35,616 nt of DNA. Origin: Minisyncoccota bacterium (GTDB lineage: Bacteria > Patescibacteriota > Minisyncoccia > Minisyncoccales > Minisyncoccaceae). Position numbers and translations under genes: made by a program. Location of the stretch: the NCBI GenBank assembly GCA_028692745.1, contig JAQUWR010000004.1, forward strand, positions 1-35,616, given 5' to 3'. Below, piece after piece: positions 1 to 9,382 of the stretch. Within the stretch, counting starts at the first letter, position 1. Each line of letters starts with the position of its first letter. The notes under the pieces were generated by a model. It was not told where the DNA came from and ran no database searches. It worked only from the letters and a program-made list of their open reading frames with translations.

Positions 1-7
1 CCTTGCT

Positions 8-1623
<1,616 letters not shown>

Positions 1624-1626
1624 TTA

Positions 1627-2499
1627 TTATTCCATTGCTTCTTTAGTTGACGATATTTCGCAAACCTCTGAAGTTATTTGTTCTTGTCTTGCTTTATTAT
1701 AGTCTAATCTTAATTCTTCAAGAAGACCCTTTGCATTATCAGATGCATTTCTCATTGCCATCATTCTTGCTGAATGTTCTGAAGTATTTGCAGAAAGAAT
1801 AAACTGATAAATTAAATATTCAACAAACACAGGGATTACATCATCTAAAATTATTTTACTTGAAGGCTCAAGCAAATAATCTGTTTCTTTCTTCTGTGAT
1901 TCTTCTTTCAAGAAATTATCAAATGTTTCTTTTTCTAAAGGAAACAATTGAACTTTTGTTGGTTTTTGAATAAAAGATGAAAAGAAGTGCGTATAAAACA
2001 AATATATTTTTTGGTATTTATTTTCTAAAAAAGATTTAACTAAAAAGTCAGAAATTTCTTTAGTTTGATTAAACCTCCAATAATCACCAATTCCCGAAAA
2101 ACTATGAACTATCTCATTATTTTTCTTATAAAATTCAATTGATTTTTTTCCAATTGGCATTATTTCTATTTCTCCTTGCTTTTTAATTGCTTCTAATTCT
2201 TTATTGGTAAACTTTATTAAATTACTATTAAAGGAACCACAAAACCCTCTATCAGAAGCAATAACACAAACTAATATTTTTTTAATTTCTCTTTTTTCTA
2301 AAAAAACAGAATTACCTTCTTTTAAAGCTTTTTCTATTCTTCTTAAGACATTAGCTAGTTGTTGAGCAAAAGGTTTTGAATCTAAGAATCTTTTCTGGGT
2401 TTTTCTCATCTTTAAAGCTGAAAAAGTCTCTAAAGCAGAAGTAAGCTCAGAAATATTCTTGACTGAAGATATTTTTCCTTTAATCTCTCTTAAATCCAT
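1627..2499 (-). CDS. atpG: F1 ATP synthase gamma subunit
   Basis: Central-stalk rotor subunit that turns inside the alpha3beta3 head. Its 290 residues are a normal length. The N-terminal helix (MDLREIKGKISSVKNISELT) and the C-terminal helix (SEHSARMMAMRNASDNAKGL, then LDYNKARQEQITSEVCEI) are the two conserved ends that form the rotor coiled coil. The middle contains the Rossmann-like part with ASDRGFCGSFNSN. Its first 20 bases overlap the end of atpA, so translation is probably coupled. The middle (roughly residues 120-210) is divergent and rich in Lys and Phe, as is common for AT-rich genomes. Confidence 0.96.
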   Translation of the reverse strand: MDLREIKGKISSVKNISELTSALETFSALKMRKTQKRFLDSKPFAQQLANVLRRIEKALKEGNSVFLEKREIKKILVCVIASDRGFCGSFNSNLIKFTNKELEAIKKQGEIEIMPIGKKSIEFYKKNNEIVHSFSGIGDYWRFNQTKEISDFLVKSFLENKYQKIYLFYTHFFSSFIQKPTKVQLFPLEKETFDNFLKEESQKKETDYLLEPSSKIILDDVIPVFVEYLIYQFILSANTSEHSARMMAMRNASDNAKGLLEELRLDYNKARQEQITSEVCEISSTKEAME

Positions 2500-3991
2500 A
2501 ATCAGCTTTAATTTTTTTAATTATTTCTAAAACTTTTTTCTGGTCGTCATCGCTAAAATCTTCTTTTTCTCTAATACTATTTAAAATTTCTTTGTGATTA
2601 ATTTCAACTTCTTCTATTAAATCTTTCTCAAGATTTTTAATTTTGTTTAAAGGAATATCTTCTAATTCACCATTAACTCCTGCGAAAATAATAATCACTT
2701 CTTTTTCAAAAGGCATTGGATTTAAATCGTCTTGTCTTAATATTTCTCTAATTCTTTTTCCTTTTTCGATTGTTTTTTTAGTTTGCGGGTCAAGCTCTTC
2801 AGTAAACTCAGAGAATCTTTCTAATTCTTGAAATTGAGCTAAATCAAGCTTAAGACGTCCTGCTACTTTTTTCATTGGTTTTAATTGGGCAGCTGAACCT
2901 ACTCTTGAAACAGAAGTTCCGACATCTATAGCTGGTTTTTGTTCTTTTTTAAACATAGTTGAGTTTAAAAATATTTGTCCATCAGTAATAGATATTACAT
3001 TGGTAGGAATATATCCAGAAATATCTCCAGCTTGAGTTTCAATAATTGGTAATGCTGTTAAAGATCCTCCTCCTCTTTCAGGTGAAAGCTTAGCAGCTCT
3101 TTCTAATAAACGAGAATGAAGATAAAAAACATCCCCTGGATAAGCTTCTCTACCTGGTGGACGTCTTAAAATTAATGAAATCTCTCTCCAAGCCCAAGCT
3201 TGTTTTGTTAGATCGTCATAAACAACTAAAGCATCTTCTTTATTATCTCTAAAATACTCTCCTATTGTTGCGCCAGAAAAAGGAGCCAAATATACGAAAC
3301 TAGCTGGATCATCAGCAGCAGCAAAAACCACTGTTGTGTATTCCATTGCCCCTTCTCTTTCTAAAGTACTAATTAATCTTTTAACTTTACTTTTCTTTTG
3401 ACCGCAAGCAACATAAATACAGTATGGTCTATTTTTCTCTTTCTTTTGATTTATTATTGTATCAATAGCAATAGCTGTTTTTCCTAAACTCCTGTCTCCA
3501 ATAATTAATTCTCTTTGTCCTTTTCCAATAGGAATTAAAGCATCTACCATTTTAATTCCAGTATGTATTGGAGCTGAAACAGGGCTTCTTTCAATAACTG
3601 ATGGCCCTTTTCTTTCTAATGGCAAATATTCATCTGCTTTAATTTCTCCTTTTCCATCAAGAGGTCTTCCTAAAGGATCAACCACCCTACCTAAAAGAGA
3701 TTTTCCAACTGGAATAGAAAAAACTTTTTTAGTTCTTTTTGCTATCATTCCTTCTTTAATGTTTCTGCTTTCTCCTAATACAACTACTCCAACCTCATAT
3801 TCTTCTAAATTTAAAACCAACCCCAAAACATTGGCTTCCTCAAATTCAATAAGTTCAAAATTTTCTACATTCTTTAGTCCAGAAAGTTTCACTACGCCAT
3901 CCTTAACCTCGATTACCTCTCCGGTTTCTTCTAATTCTCCTTTAATTTCTAAACCTTTTAATTGTTGTTTAAACTGTTCTATTAAGTCCAT
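2480..3991 (-). CDS. atpA: F1 ATP synthase alpha subunit
   Basis: Non-catalytic nucleotide-binding subunit of the F1 head. It shows the P-loop GDRSLGKTAIAIDTI (usually GDRQTGKTA, so QT has become SL), the PGREAYPGDVFYLHSRLLER signature and the arginine-finger segment SVSRVGSAAQ. At 503 residues it is full length. The C-terminal helical part (LDLAQFQELERFSEF) is intact. It overlaps atpH by 23 bases upstream and atpG by 20 bases downstream. The SL substitution leaves the Lys and Thr of the P-loop in place, so Mg-nucleotide binding should still be possible. A plus-strand open frame of 88 codons at 3759-4025 is a shadow of this gene. Confidence 0.98.
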   Translation of the reverse strand: MDLIEQFKQQLKGLEIKGELEETGEVIEVKDGVVKLSGLKNVENFELIEFEEANVLGLVLNLEEYEVGVVVLGESRNIKEGMIAKRTKKVFSIPVGKSLLGRVVDPLGRPLDGKGEIKADEYLPLERKGPSVIERSPVSAPIHTGIKMVDALIPIGKGQRELIIGDRSLGKTAIAIDTIINQKKEKNRPYCIYVACGQKKSKVKRLISTLEREGAMEYTTVVFAAADDPASFVYLAPFSGATIGEYFRDNKEDALVVYDDLTKQAWAWREISLILRRPPGREAYPGDVFYLHSRLLERAAKLSPERGGGSLTALPIIETQAGDISGYIPTNVISITDGQIFLNSTMFKKEQKPAIDVGTSVSRVGSAAQLKPMKKVAGRLKLDLAQFQELERFSEFTEELDPQTKKTIEKGKRIREILRQDDLNPMPFEKEVIIIFAGVNGELEDIPLNKIKNLEKDLIEEVEINHKEILNSIREKEDFSDDDQKKVLEIIKKIKADYGFKRD

Positions 3992-4367
3992 ATTTCTTTT
4001 TCATCTTTATCAAAACATCCTTTAAAGAAGCTTTGATAAAGATGTCTTTTGTTTTTAAACGGAAACCCGCCAAAAGACTCTCATCTAAAGAATAATTAAT
4101 TTCTTTTTTTTCTTTAAGAATATCTTGAATCTTTATTTCTAATTCTTCTTTTAACTCTTTGTCAAAATCTAAAGCCGATACTAATTCTGCAATCTCTTCT
4201 TTCTTATAAATATTTTCTGCTTTTTTCAAAATAGGAAAAAGAAGTTCTTTCTTTTTTTCTAAAATTTTTAAAAGATTAGAAAAAATCTCTTGCTTTTTTT
4301 CTGGATTCTCTTTAAGAGACAAGTATAAACTTCTAGCTAGAATTGTTACTTCTTTTTCTTTCTTCAT
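3969..4367 (-). CDS. atpH: F1 ATP synthase delta subunit, short
   Basis: Peripheral-stalk subunit that ties the b subunit to the top of the F1 head. Assignment rests on gene order between atpF and atpA and on the end of the protein (LLAGFRLKTKDIFIKASLKDVLIKM), which fits the conserved delta/OSCP C-terminal pattern of a G-G/A-F stretch followed by D-x-S and a short helix. At 132 residues it is about 45 shorter than usual; the N-terminal six-helix bundle seems abbreviated and is almost all Lys/Glu/Leu helix. It overlaps atpF by 4 bases and atpA by 23. Sequence conservation is low, so the operon position carries much of the weight. Confidence 0.87.
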   Translation of the reverse strand: MKKEKEVTILARSLYLSLKENPEKKQEIFSNLLKILEKKKELLFPILKKAENIYKKEEIAELVSALDFDKELKEELEIKIQDILKEKKEINYSLDESLLAGFRLKTKDIFIKASLKDVLIKMKKKYGLNRTV

Positions 4368-4846
4368 ATACTCTTTAAAAATTCTTCTGTCACTTTCTTA
4401 TTCTTTTCTTGGTCAATGTTTTCTTTCAAAATCTTCTCAGCTAAAACAAAAGAACTATCAATAACAATTTTTTCCATTTTTTCTTTTTCTTTTTCTTTTA
4501 TTTCTTCTGCTTCTTTTTGAGCTTTTAACAAAAGACTTTCTCTTTCTTTTTCAGCTAAAAGAATTGCCTCACTAATCTTTTCTTTTCCTTGCCTTTCAGC
4601 GTCAAGAATTATTTTTTTCTTTTTTTCTTCATTTTCCTTATCAGCTTTTTCTTTAACTTCTCTTATTTTATTAAGATTTTCTTCTGCTTCTTTAGATTTA
4701 TTAATACCATCCTCTATTTGATCTCTTCTTTTTTTCATTAAACCCAAAAATGGAGCATAAACAAAACTCTTTAATACAAAGAAAAGAATAGCAAAGTTAA
4801 TTAATTGTCCTATTAAAATTTTCCAATCTATATTTAAGCCTTCCAT
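4364..4846 (-). CDS. atpF: F0 ATP synthase subunit b
   Basis: Stator subunit of the peripheral stalk. One N-terminal membrane helix (about residues 9-31, including LINFAILFFVLKSFVYAPF) is followed by a long highly charged coiled coil rich in Lys and Glu (about residues 38-150). The motif FVYAPFLGLMKKRRDQIEDGI is the usual b-subunit junction between membrane and stalk. At 160 residues the length is normal. It sits between atpE and atpH with 6- and minus-4-base spacing. Only one b gene is present, so the stalk is a b2 homodimer as in non-photosynthetic bacteria (inference). Confidence 0.95.
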   Translation of the reverse strand: MEGLNIDWKILIGQLINFAILFFVLKSFVYAPFLGLMKKRRDQIEDGINKSKEAEENLNKIREVKEKADKENEEKKKKIILDAERQGKEKISEAILLAEKERESLLLKAQKEAEEIKEKEKEKMEKIVIDSSFVLAEKILKENIDQEKNKKVTEEFLKSI

Positions 4847-4852
4847 TGTTTA

Positions 4853-5083
<231 letters not shown>

Positions 5084-5347
5084 TTAATTTTTATTATTTT
5101 TATTTAACGACCTTTTTTCTAAAAATGGCAACACCAATTTATAGACATCAATAATGGTTAACACTATTCCTATAAAAATAAACATTAAAAGGAATACTGG
5201 AAACTTATCAAATTTCTGATCAAAAAACAAGCCCAACAATATACAAACAACTAATGGCAATGCTATTAAAAAGCCTAATTCTGATCCTAAAAAAAGCGCT
5301 TGGCCAAAACCTTTTTTAATGTTCTTGGTGTTCTGTGTGATAGACAT
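5084..5347 (-). CDS. AtpZ/AtpI-like small membrane protein
   Basis: An 87-residue protein with two membrane helices (about residues 21-43 and 50-72). Its GSELGFLIALPLVVCILLG segment followed by a D-x-K-F-x-x-x-P turn resembles the AtpZ/AtpI family (ATPase gene 1 type), thought to help assembly of the c-ring or magnesium uptake. Such genes usually open the atp operon; here it lies between atpB and atpE and overlaps the end of atpB by 32 bases. The start at MSITQNTKN is the only reasonable ATG before the first helix. The function as an assembly helper is inferred from family and position. Confidence 0.72.
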   Translation of the reverse strand: MSITQNTKNIKKGFGQALFLGSELGFLIALPLVVCILLGLFFDQKFDKFPVFLLMFIFIGIVLTIIDVYKLVLPFLEKRSLNKNNKN

Positions 5348-6023
5348 AAAATACTGTAATTAATGATGAAAATACTAATGCTTGAATAAAAGCAACAAAT
5401 AATTCTAATCCTAAAAATGGCAAAGGAAGAAAATATGGAGCCATTACATAAACAATCATTAAAAGAATTTCCCCAGCAAAAAGATTTCCAAAAAGCCTTA
5501 CCCCTAAAGAAAATGTTCTAGTAAACTCTCCCATGCCTTCTAAAATTCCCACAAAAAACATTATTGGATTTTTAAAGTTAAAAAACTTTTTAAAATGATC
5601 TATTACTCCTATTTTTTTTAAAGCAACAATATGAATAAAGGCCATAGCAAAAATAGCCAAAGCTAAAGTAAAGTGCAAATCAGAACTGGGAGACCTTAAA
5701 AATGGAAAAACCCCTAAACCAGGGATTATTTCTAATAAATTATTTAAAAAAATAAACAAAAAAAGTGTTGCTGATAAAGGAAATACTTCTTCTGTTTTTT
5801 TTCTGTCACCAGTCATGCTGTCAAAAAGACTAAATATTGTTTCTAGAATTATTTCAAAAAAATTCTGTACTTTTCCTGGAATTATTTCTTTTTTTCTAAA
5901 AGCAAAAACAAAAAGACCCATCATTAAAATAGCAATTAAAACACTCAAAACAAAGGTATTAGTTATTTCTATACCAAACAAATTAAACAGTGGTTCACCT
6001 GATAAAGCTATATGTATTTGCAT
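5316..6023 (-). CDS. atpB: F0 ATP synthase subunit a
   Basis: Stator channel subunit with at least five membrane helices, 235 residues. The essential arginine is Arg176 in the conserved TRTFSLGVRLFGNLFAGE helix. The last helix carries FIQALVFSSLITVFY, matching the conserved E/Q-A-x-V-F region, and NNLLEIIPGLG marks the middle loop. It is the first gene of the atp operon. The ATG lies about 28 bases downstream of the predicted transcription start, and the leader between them can form a short hairpin (TTGGC/GCCAA, 6038-6053). No Shine-Dalgarno sequence is evident. Confidence 0.96.
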   Translation of the reverse strand: MQIHIALSGEPLFNLFGIEITNTFVLSVLIAILMMGLFVFAFRKKEIIPGKVQNFFEIILETIFSLFDSMTGDRKKTEEVFPLSATLFLFIFLNNLLEIIPGLGVFPFLRSPSSDLHFTLALAIFAMAFIHIVALKKIGVIDHFKKFFNFKNPIMFFVGILEGMGEFTRTFSLGVRLFGNLFAGEILLMIVYVMAPYFLPLPFLGLELFVAFIQALVFSSLITVFYVYHTEHQEH

Positions 6024-6057
6024 ATTTAAAAAATAATTTGGCTAATTCGCCAATTAC

Positions 6058-6085
6058 ATCTTACCTAAAAAGAACTTAATGTCAA
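6058..6085 (-). promoter_or_regulatory. Promoter of the atp operon
   Basis: On the minus strand a perfect -35 box TTGACA (6080-6085) is followed by 16 bases and the -10 box TAAGAT (6058-6063). The predicted start is near 6051, leaving a leader of roughly 28 bases before the atpB ATG. The leader contains the inverted repeat TTGGC-N6-GCCAA (6038-6053), which may stabilise or regulate the mRNA. The promoter follows directly after the terminator of the upstream gene on the same strand. Confidence 0.72.
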
Positions 6086-6086
6086 G

Positions 6087-6112
6087 AAAAAAAGTAATCA
6101 TTACTGATTACT
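6087..6112 (-). terminator. Intrinsic terminator overlapping a stop codon
   Basis: A perfect 8-bp stem (AGTAATCA/TGATTACT) with a four-base loop GTAA, 6093-6112, is followed on the minus strand by a run of T residues (6087-6092). The stop codon TAA of the small gene at 6101-6352 lies in the loop, so the terminator is partly made of its last codons. It separates that gene from the atp promoter, whose -35 box begins just downstream. Confidence 0.75.
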
Positions 6113-6352
6113 TGAACACTCTTCTTTAAGATCTTTTATCCCTCTTTGAAGGTCTTTAGAAAATTTTATATATCCAGAAAGTGTAAAAAATAGATCATTC
6201 TCTGGCAAATCTTCGTTCATAAAAATAATGTTATCTGCACTTAAAGCATAATTTAAGAAAAAATTTGAAATTTTTTGTACTGGGGTTTCTTCAGGGAAAG
6301 GAAAAATTATTTCTACTTCTTCGTCATTAATTAAATTTTCCTCTACAAACAT
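6101..6352 (-). CDS. Unknown small acidic protein
   Basis: An 83-residue protein with an acidic N-terminal half (MFVEENLINDEEVEIIFPF) and no membrane segment, signal peptide or recognisable motif. I do not recognise the family. It is probably a real gene. The ATG is preceded by a strong Shine-Dalgarno sequence (AAAGGTGG at 6357-6364, 5 bases from the start), which is rare in this window, and it ends in a perfect intrinsic terminator. It follows murE by 35 bases on the same strand and may be read through from it. Expression as a discrete unit before the terminator suggests a conserved, regulated product. Confidence 0.68.
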   Translation of the reverse strand: MFVEENLINDEEVEIIFPFPEETPVQKISNFFLNYALSADNIIFMNEDLPENDLFFTLSGYIKFSKDLQRGIKDLKEECSSNQ

Positions 6353-6387
6353 ATTACCACCTTTTAAAAATTACTATATTAGTAGTA

Positions 6388-7605
6388 TCACTTTAATGCT
6401 TTTCTTACAATATCTCTATCGTCCCAAGGAATCTTTTTTCCGTTTTTAACACATATCCATGGTTCACAACCCTTACCAGTAATAATAACTACATCTCCCG
6501 AAACAGCCAAAGATAAAGCTTTTTTAATCGCCTCTTCTCTATCTAATATTTTTTCTGCTTTAAAAGAGCCAGAAGCTACTTGATTAATAATTTCCATTGG
6601 ATCTTCATCATAAGGGTCTTCGTTGGTTACAATAACCACGTCTCCATATTTTTCAGCAATACTACCTAAAACTGGCCTTTTCCACTTATCTCTTCCTCCT
6701 CCACAAGCACCTAAAACACAAATTAATTTTCCATTATTCGGCTTTAAAAAACTATATACTTTTTCTAAAGCAACTGGTGTAAAAGCATAATCAACAAAAA
6801 CCTTAAAAGGACTTTGAATAACCTCTTCCATTCTTCCTGGTATTTGTTCTACTTTTTTAATTCCATCTCTACACTTTTCTAAGCTAATTTTTTCTGAAAA
6901 ACCAATAGCAATGCCTGCTAAAAGGTTATATACATTAAAATCAAATAAAAGCTTTGATTCAAAGTCAATGTTTTGAACTTTAAATTTAGTCCCTTTATAG
7001 CTAGTTTCTACGTTTTCTGCTTTTATTTCTGCGTCATTGTTTTCAATCCCATAAGTAATTGTTTTGTTTGCTGGAAAAGAAAGAAAATAGTCTTTATGCT
7101 GATCATCTATATTTATAATGTGAACATCTTTAACGGCCTTAAATAGTTCCCCCTTGGCTTTTTTATAATTCTCAAATCCTTTATGAGCTTCAATATGCTC
7201 TGGGTTTAAATTAGTAATTAAAGCTGTTTTAAAATTAATAAACTTGTGCCTATATTGTTTTATTCCTTCTGATGTTACCTCTATAACAGCATAATCACAT
7301 TTTTCCTTAACTGCTTTTCTTAAAAAATTTTGCAAGACAAATCTTCCCGGCATTGTCATTTTTAATCTGTTTTCTTCTGTCTTATCTCCTACTTTAAAAG
7401 CAATGGACGTAGAAGAAGCTACTTTATATCCTGCTTCTTCTAATATTTTTGTTGTAATACTTATAGTTGTTGATTTTCCATTAGTTCCAGTAACACCGAT
7501 AACTTTTATTTTTCTAGAAGGAAAACCATTTAAAAAAGCTCCTAAAAAAGCAAAAGTTAAATGATAAAAATTCTTAATAAATTCTGGTATTAATTTTTTA
7601 ATCAT
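6388..7605 (-). CDS. MurE-like Mur ligase without the UDP-binding domain
   Basis: ATP-dependent amide ligase of the Mur family, closest to MurE, which adds the third amino acid to the UDP-MurNAc stem peptide in the cytoplasm. Seen: P-loop VTGTNGKSTT (38-47), the YKKAKGELF segment with the probable carbamylated Lys151, NLNPEHIEAH, the third-domain VDYAFTPVAL and VLGACGGGRDKWKRP. At 405 residues it is about 80-90 shorter than MurE: the protein starts with a short hydrophobic helix and enters the ATPase domain at residue 35, so the N-terminal domain that holds the UDP moiety is absent. The specificity motif, DNPR in diaminopimelate enzymes, reads EDPY at 329-332, so the amino acid added cannot be predicted. 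It overlaps ruvA by 4 bases. It could act on another substrate. Confidence 0.85.
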   Translation of the reverse strand: MIKKLIPEFIKNFYHLTFAFLGAFLNGFPSRKIKVIGVTGTNGKSTTISITTKILEEAGYKVASSTSIAFKVGDKTEENRLKMTMPGRFVLQNFLRKAVKEKCDYAVIEVTSEGIKQYRHKFINFKTALITNLNPEHIEAHKGFENYKKAKGELFKAVKDVHIINIDDQHKDYFLSFPANKTITYGIENNDAEIKAENVETSYKGTKFKVQNIDFESKLLFDFNVYNLLAGIAIGFSEKISLEKCRDGIKKVEQIPGRMEEVIQSPFKVFVDYAFTPVALEKVYSFLKPNNGKLICVLGACGGGRDKWKRPVLGSIAEKYGDVVIVTNEDPYDEDPMEIINQVASGSFKAEKILDREEAIKKALSLAVSGDVVIITGKGCEPWICVKNGKKIPWDDRDIVRKALK

Positions 7606-8144
7606 TTTTTTAAAAACTTTAAAGCTGATTTTATCCTTTCTTCTGGAGCTTCAATTTCGCTTGGGATATTTGTTACTGCCTGAACAATTTCTTCTTTTGA
7701 AAAACCCAAAGAAACTAAAGCCTTATATGCTTCGTCTTTTTGAACTGGTTTTTTAATTTCTTTGATCTTTCCTGTAATCTCTAAAAGAATTTTTTGCAAT
7801 TTCTTTTGCCCAACACCCTTTACTGGAATCTCTCCTTTTTCTAAAGAATCCTTAAGCTTCTCTAAAGAACCAACAGAAGACAAAATCATTGCTGTTTTTG
7901 GACCTATTCCTGAAACATGATTAAGAGTTTTAAAAAGCTCTAATTCATTTAAAGACAAAAATCCATAAAGCTCTAAAACTTTTTCTCCCATAAAAAGGAA
8001 TGTATAAAAATCTTTATCTTCCCCAATCCTTACTTTTTCTAAATTGTTAGAAGATAAAAAAATCTCAAAGCCTAGGCCCTGTTTATTGACTATTACTGAT
8101 TTATCATCCTTATAAGTTACTCTACCTGACACAAAACTAATCAT
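7602..8144 (-). CDS. ruvA: Holliday junction DNA helicase subunit RuvA
   Basis: Junction-binding subunit that loads the RuvB motor on Holliday junctions. At 180 residues it shows the N-terminal OB-fold (MISFVSGRVTYKDDKSVIV), the acidic-pin neighbourhood, two helix-hairpin-helix motifs (HVSGIGPKTAMILSS and EIPVKGVGQKKLQKILLEI) and a C-terminal three-helix domain (EAYKALVSLGFSKEEI) that contacts RuvB. It is slightly shorter than usual (about 200) because of a short linker before the third domain. It ends in TGA, overlapping the murE ATG, which shows that TGA is a stop here. ruvB and ruvC are encoded elsewhere in this window. Confidence 0.96.
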   Translation of the reverse strand: MISFVSGRVTYKDDKSVIVNKQGLGFEIFLSSNNLEKVRIGEDKDFYTFLFMGEKVLELYGFLSLNELELFKTLNHVSGIGPKTAMILSSVGSLEKLKDSLEKGEIPVKGVGQKKLQKILLEITGKIKEIKKPVQKDEAYKALVSLGFSKEEIVQAVTNIPSEIEAPEERIKSALKFLKK

Positions 8145-8184
8145 TAGTTTAAATATATCACTATTTACTAAATCAGGAAAGGAC

Positions 8185-8215
8185 TTGCATATTTTAGGTA
8201 TTTAGTGTATATAAT
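8185..8215 (+). promoter_or_regulatory. Promoter of rpsT, probably leaderless
   Basis: A -35-like TTGCAT (8185-8190) is followed by overlapping -10 candidates TATATA (8208-8213, spacer 17) and TATAAT (8210-8215, spacer 19). The ATG of rpsT begins at 8222, so transcription should start within 0-2 bases of the start codon. There is no room for a Shine-Dalgarno sequence. Confidence 0.68.
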
Positions 8216-8221
8216 ATCCAT

Positions 8222-8479
8222 ATGCCAATTAAAATATCTGCAAAAAAACAGCTTAGACAAAGCTTAAAAAGGAAAAAAGGAAACGATATTAAGAAAAAAA
8301 ACATGAAAGAGCTTATTAAAAAAGCTGATATTTTATTTGCAGAAGGAAAAAAAGAAGAGTTAGAAAAAATGATTCCCAGTATCTACAAAGCAATAGACAA
8401 AGCGACTAAAACAGGTATTATTAAAAAAAATACAGCTGGTAGAAAAAAATCAAGAATTGCTAAAAATCTAAACAAATAA
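8222..8479 (+). CDS. rpsT: 30S ribosomal protein S20
   Basis: Small-subunit protein that binds 16S rRNA early in assembly. The 85 residues are strongly basic, with the family pattern at the start (MPIKISAKKQLRQSLKRKK) and near the end (TGIIKKNTAGRKKSRIAK). Length is normal (about 85-90). The gene is transcribed from a promoter that seems to start at or within two bases of the ATG. Its stop codon ends at the base immediately before the stop of convergent holA, leaving no intergenic space. The proximity of rpsT and holA is seen in many bacteria. Confidence 0.96.
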   Translation: MPIKISAKKQLRQSLKRKKGNDIKKKNMKELIKKADILFAEGKKEELEKMIPSIYKAIDKATKTGIIKKNTAGRKKSRIAKNLNK

Positions 8480-9382
8480 TTACACATCAAGGATCAAAAA
8501 ATCTAAAGCAATTTCAGGACTAATACGTCCTGTTTTTATGTCTGTATCTAAAGAAACAATTCTTTCGTATATTCTTTTCAAATCTTCCATTGAAAAGTTT
8601 TTGGCTTGAGATATTGATTTTCTTAAAACATATGGATTCATTCCTAAAACTTCTGGATTTTTAATATTTTTAACACTAAGAATATTTCTGAATTGAAAAG
8701 CTATCATTGAAAAAATATATGGTACTGCGTCTCCACTTTCAATATGATGTTTAATCAAATCTATTGCTATTTTCTTTTCTCTTCTTGCGATAGCATCTAT
8801 TGTATCAAATATATTATTATCAAAAACAGGAGAAACTAATAACTCAACATCTTTTTCTTTTATTGTTTTTTCTGAATAATTGATTAGCTTTTCTATTTCT
8901 TTTGACATTCTCCATAAATCATTACCAACAAATTCTACTAATTTGTTTAAAGCATTGTCTTCTATTTCTCTTTTATTTAATTTTTTCTTTACCCATTTTT
9001 TAATCTGATCTATTCTTAAAAAATTAAAGCCTTCTACTTTTGCTTTTTCTTTTAACAAAGAAAACAATTTGTCTCTTGAAGAAATATCCCCGTCTTCAAC
9101 AATAATAAGAATATTCATAGAATCAAAAATTGATTGTCCTTTTTCTAGCAAGCCTTCTTTAAATTTTACATTAGAAAAAACATTATTTAAAATAAATAAT
9201 TTCTTTTCTTGAAACATTGATATGCTTAAAAAATCACTTTTAAAATCATCGAAATTAATTTCTTTTGCATTTAAAAATTTCAAATTAAAACCACTATTAT
9301 GTTTTTTTCTGTACTCTTTAACAATTTCATCTATTTTTTCTTTCAGCCTATATGAATCTTTTCCATAAAAAAGTATAATCAT
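8480..9382 (-). CDS. holA: DNA polymerase III delta subunit
   Basis: Clamp-loader subunit that opens the beta clamp at primed sites. The 300-residue form begins MIILFYGKDSYRLKEKI, the typical HolA opening. Further matches are SMFQEKKLFILNNV, a region near NDLWRMSKEIEKLINYS, and the C-terminal helical collar segment KNFSMEDLKRIYERIVSLDTD. An upstream in-frame ATG at 9394 would add four residues (MSKI). I prefer the ATG at 9380-9382 because it forms a TAATG junction with the mutM stop and puts the family's usual first residues at the N-terminus. It is the last gene of a minus-strand run and abuts rpsT tail to tail. The ATPase-like domain is degenerate, as normal for delta. Confidence 0.92.
   Translation of the reverse strand: MIILFYGKDSYRLKEKIDEIVKEYRKKHNSGFNLKFLNAKEINFDDFKSDFLSISMFQEKKLFILNNVFSNVKFKEGLLEKGQSIFDSMNILIIVEDGDISSRDKLFSLLKEKAKVEGFNFLRIDQIKKWVKKKLNKREIEDNALNKLVEFVGNDLWRMSKEIEKLINYSEKTIKEKDVELLVSPVFDNNIFDTIDAIARREKKIAIDLIKHHIESGDAVPYIFSMIAFQFRNILSVKNIKNPEVLGMNPYVLRKSISQAKNFSMEDLKRIYERIVSLDTDIKTGRISPEIALDFLILDV

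Noticed and set aside
2643-4025. Plus-strand open frames of 62 and 88 codons opposite atpA
   Set aside because: They lie wholly or mostly inside atpA, are Ser/Phe/Thr-rich as expected for the antisense of an AT-rich coding frame, and show no start signals or family motifs.
7602-7605. Recoded UGA (Gracilibacteria/SR1 code)
   Set aside because: ruvA ends in TGA in an ATGA overlap and tryptophans are TGG, so TGA acts as stop.
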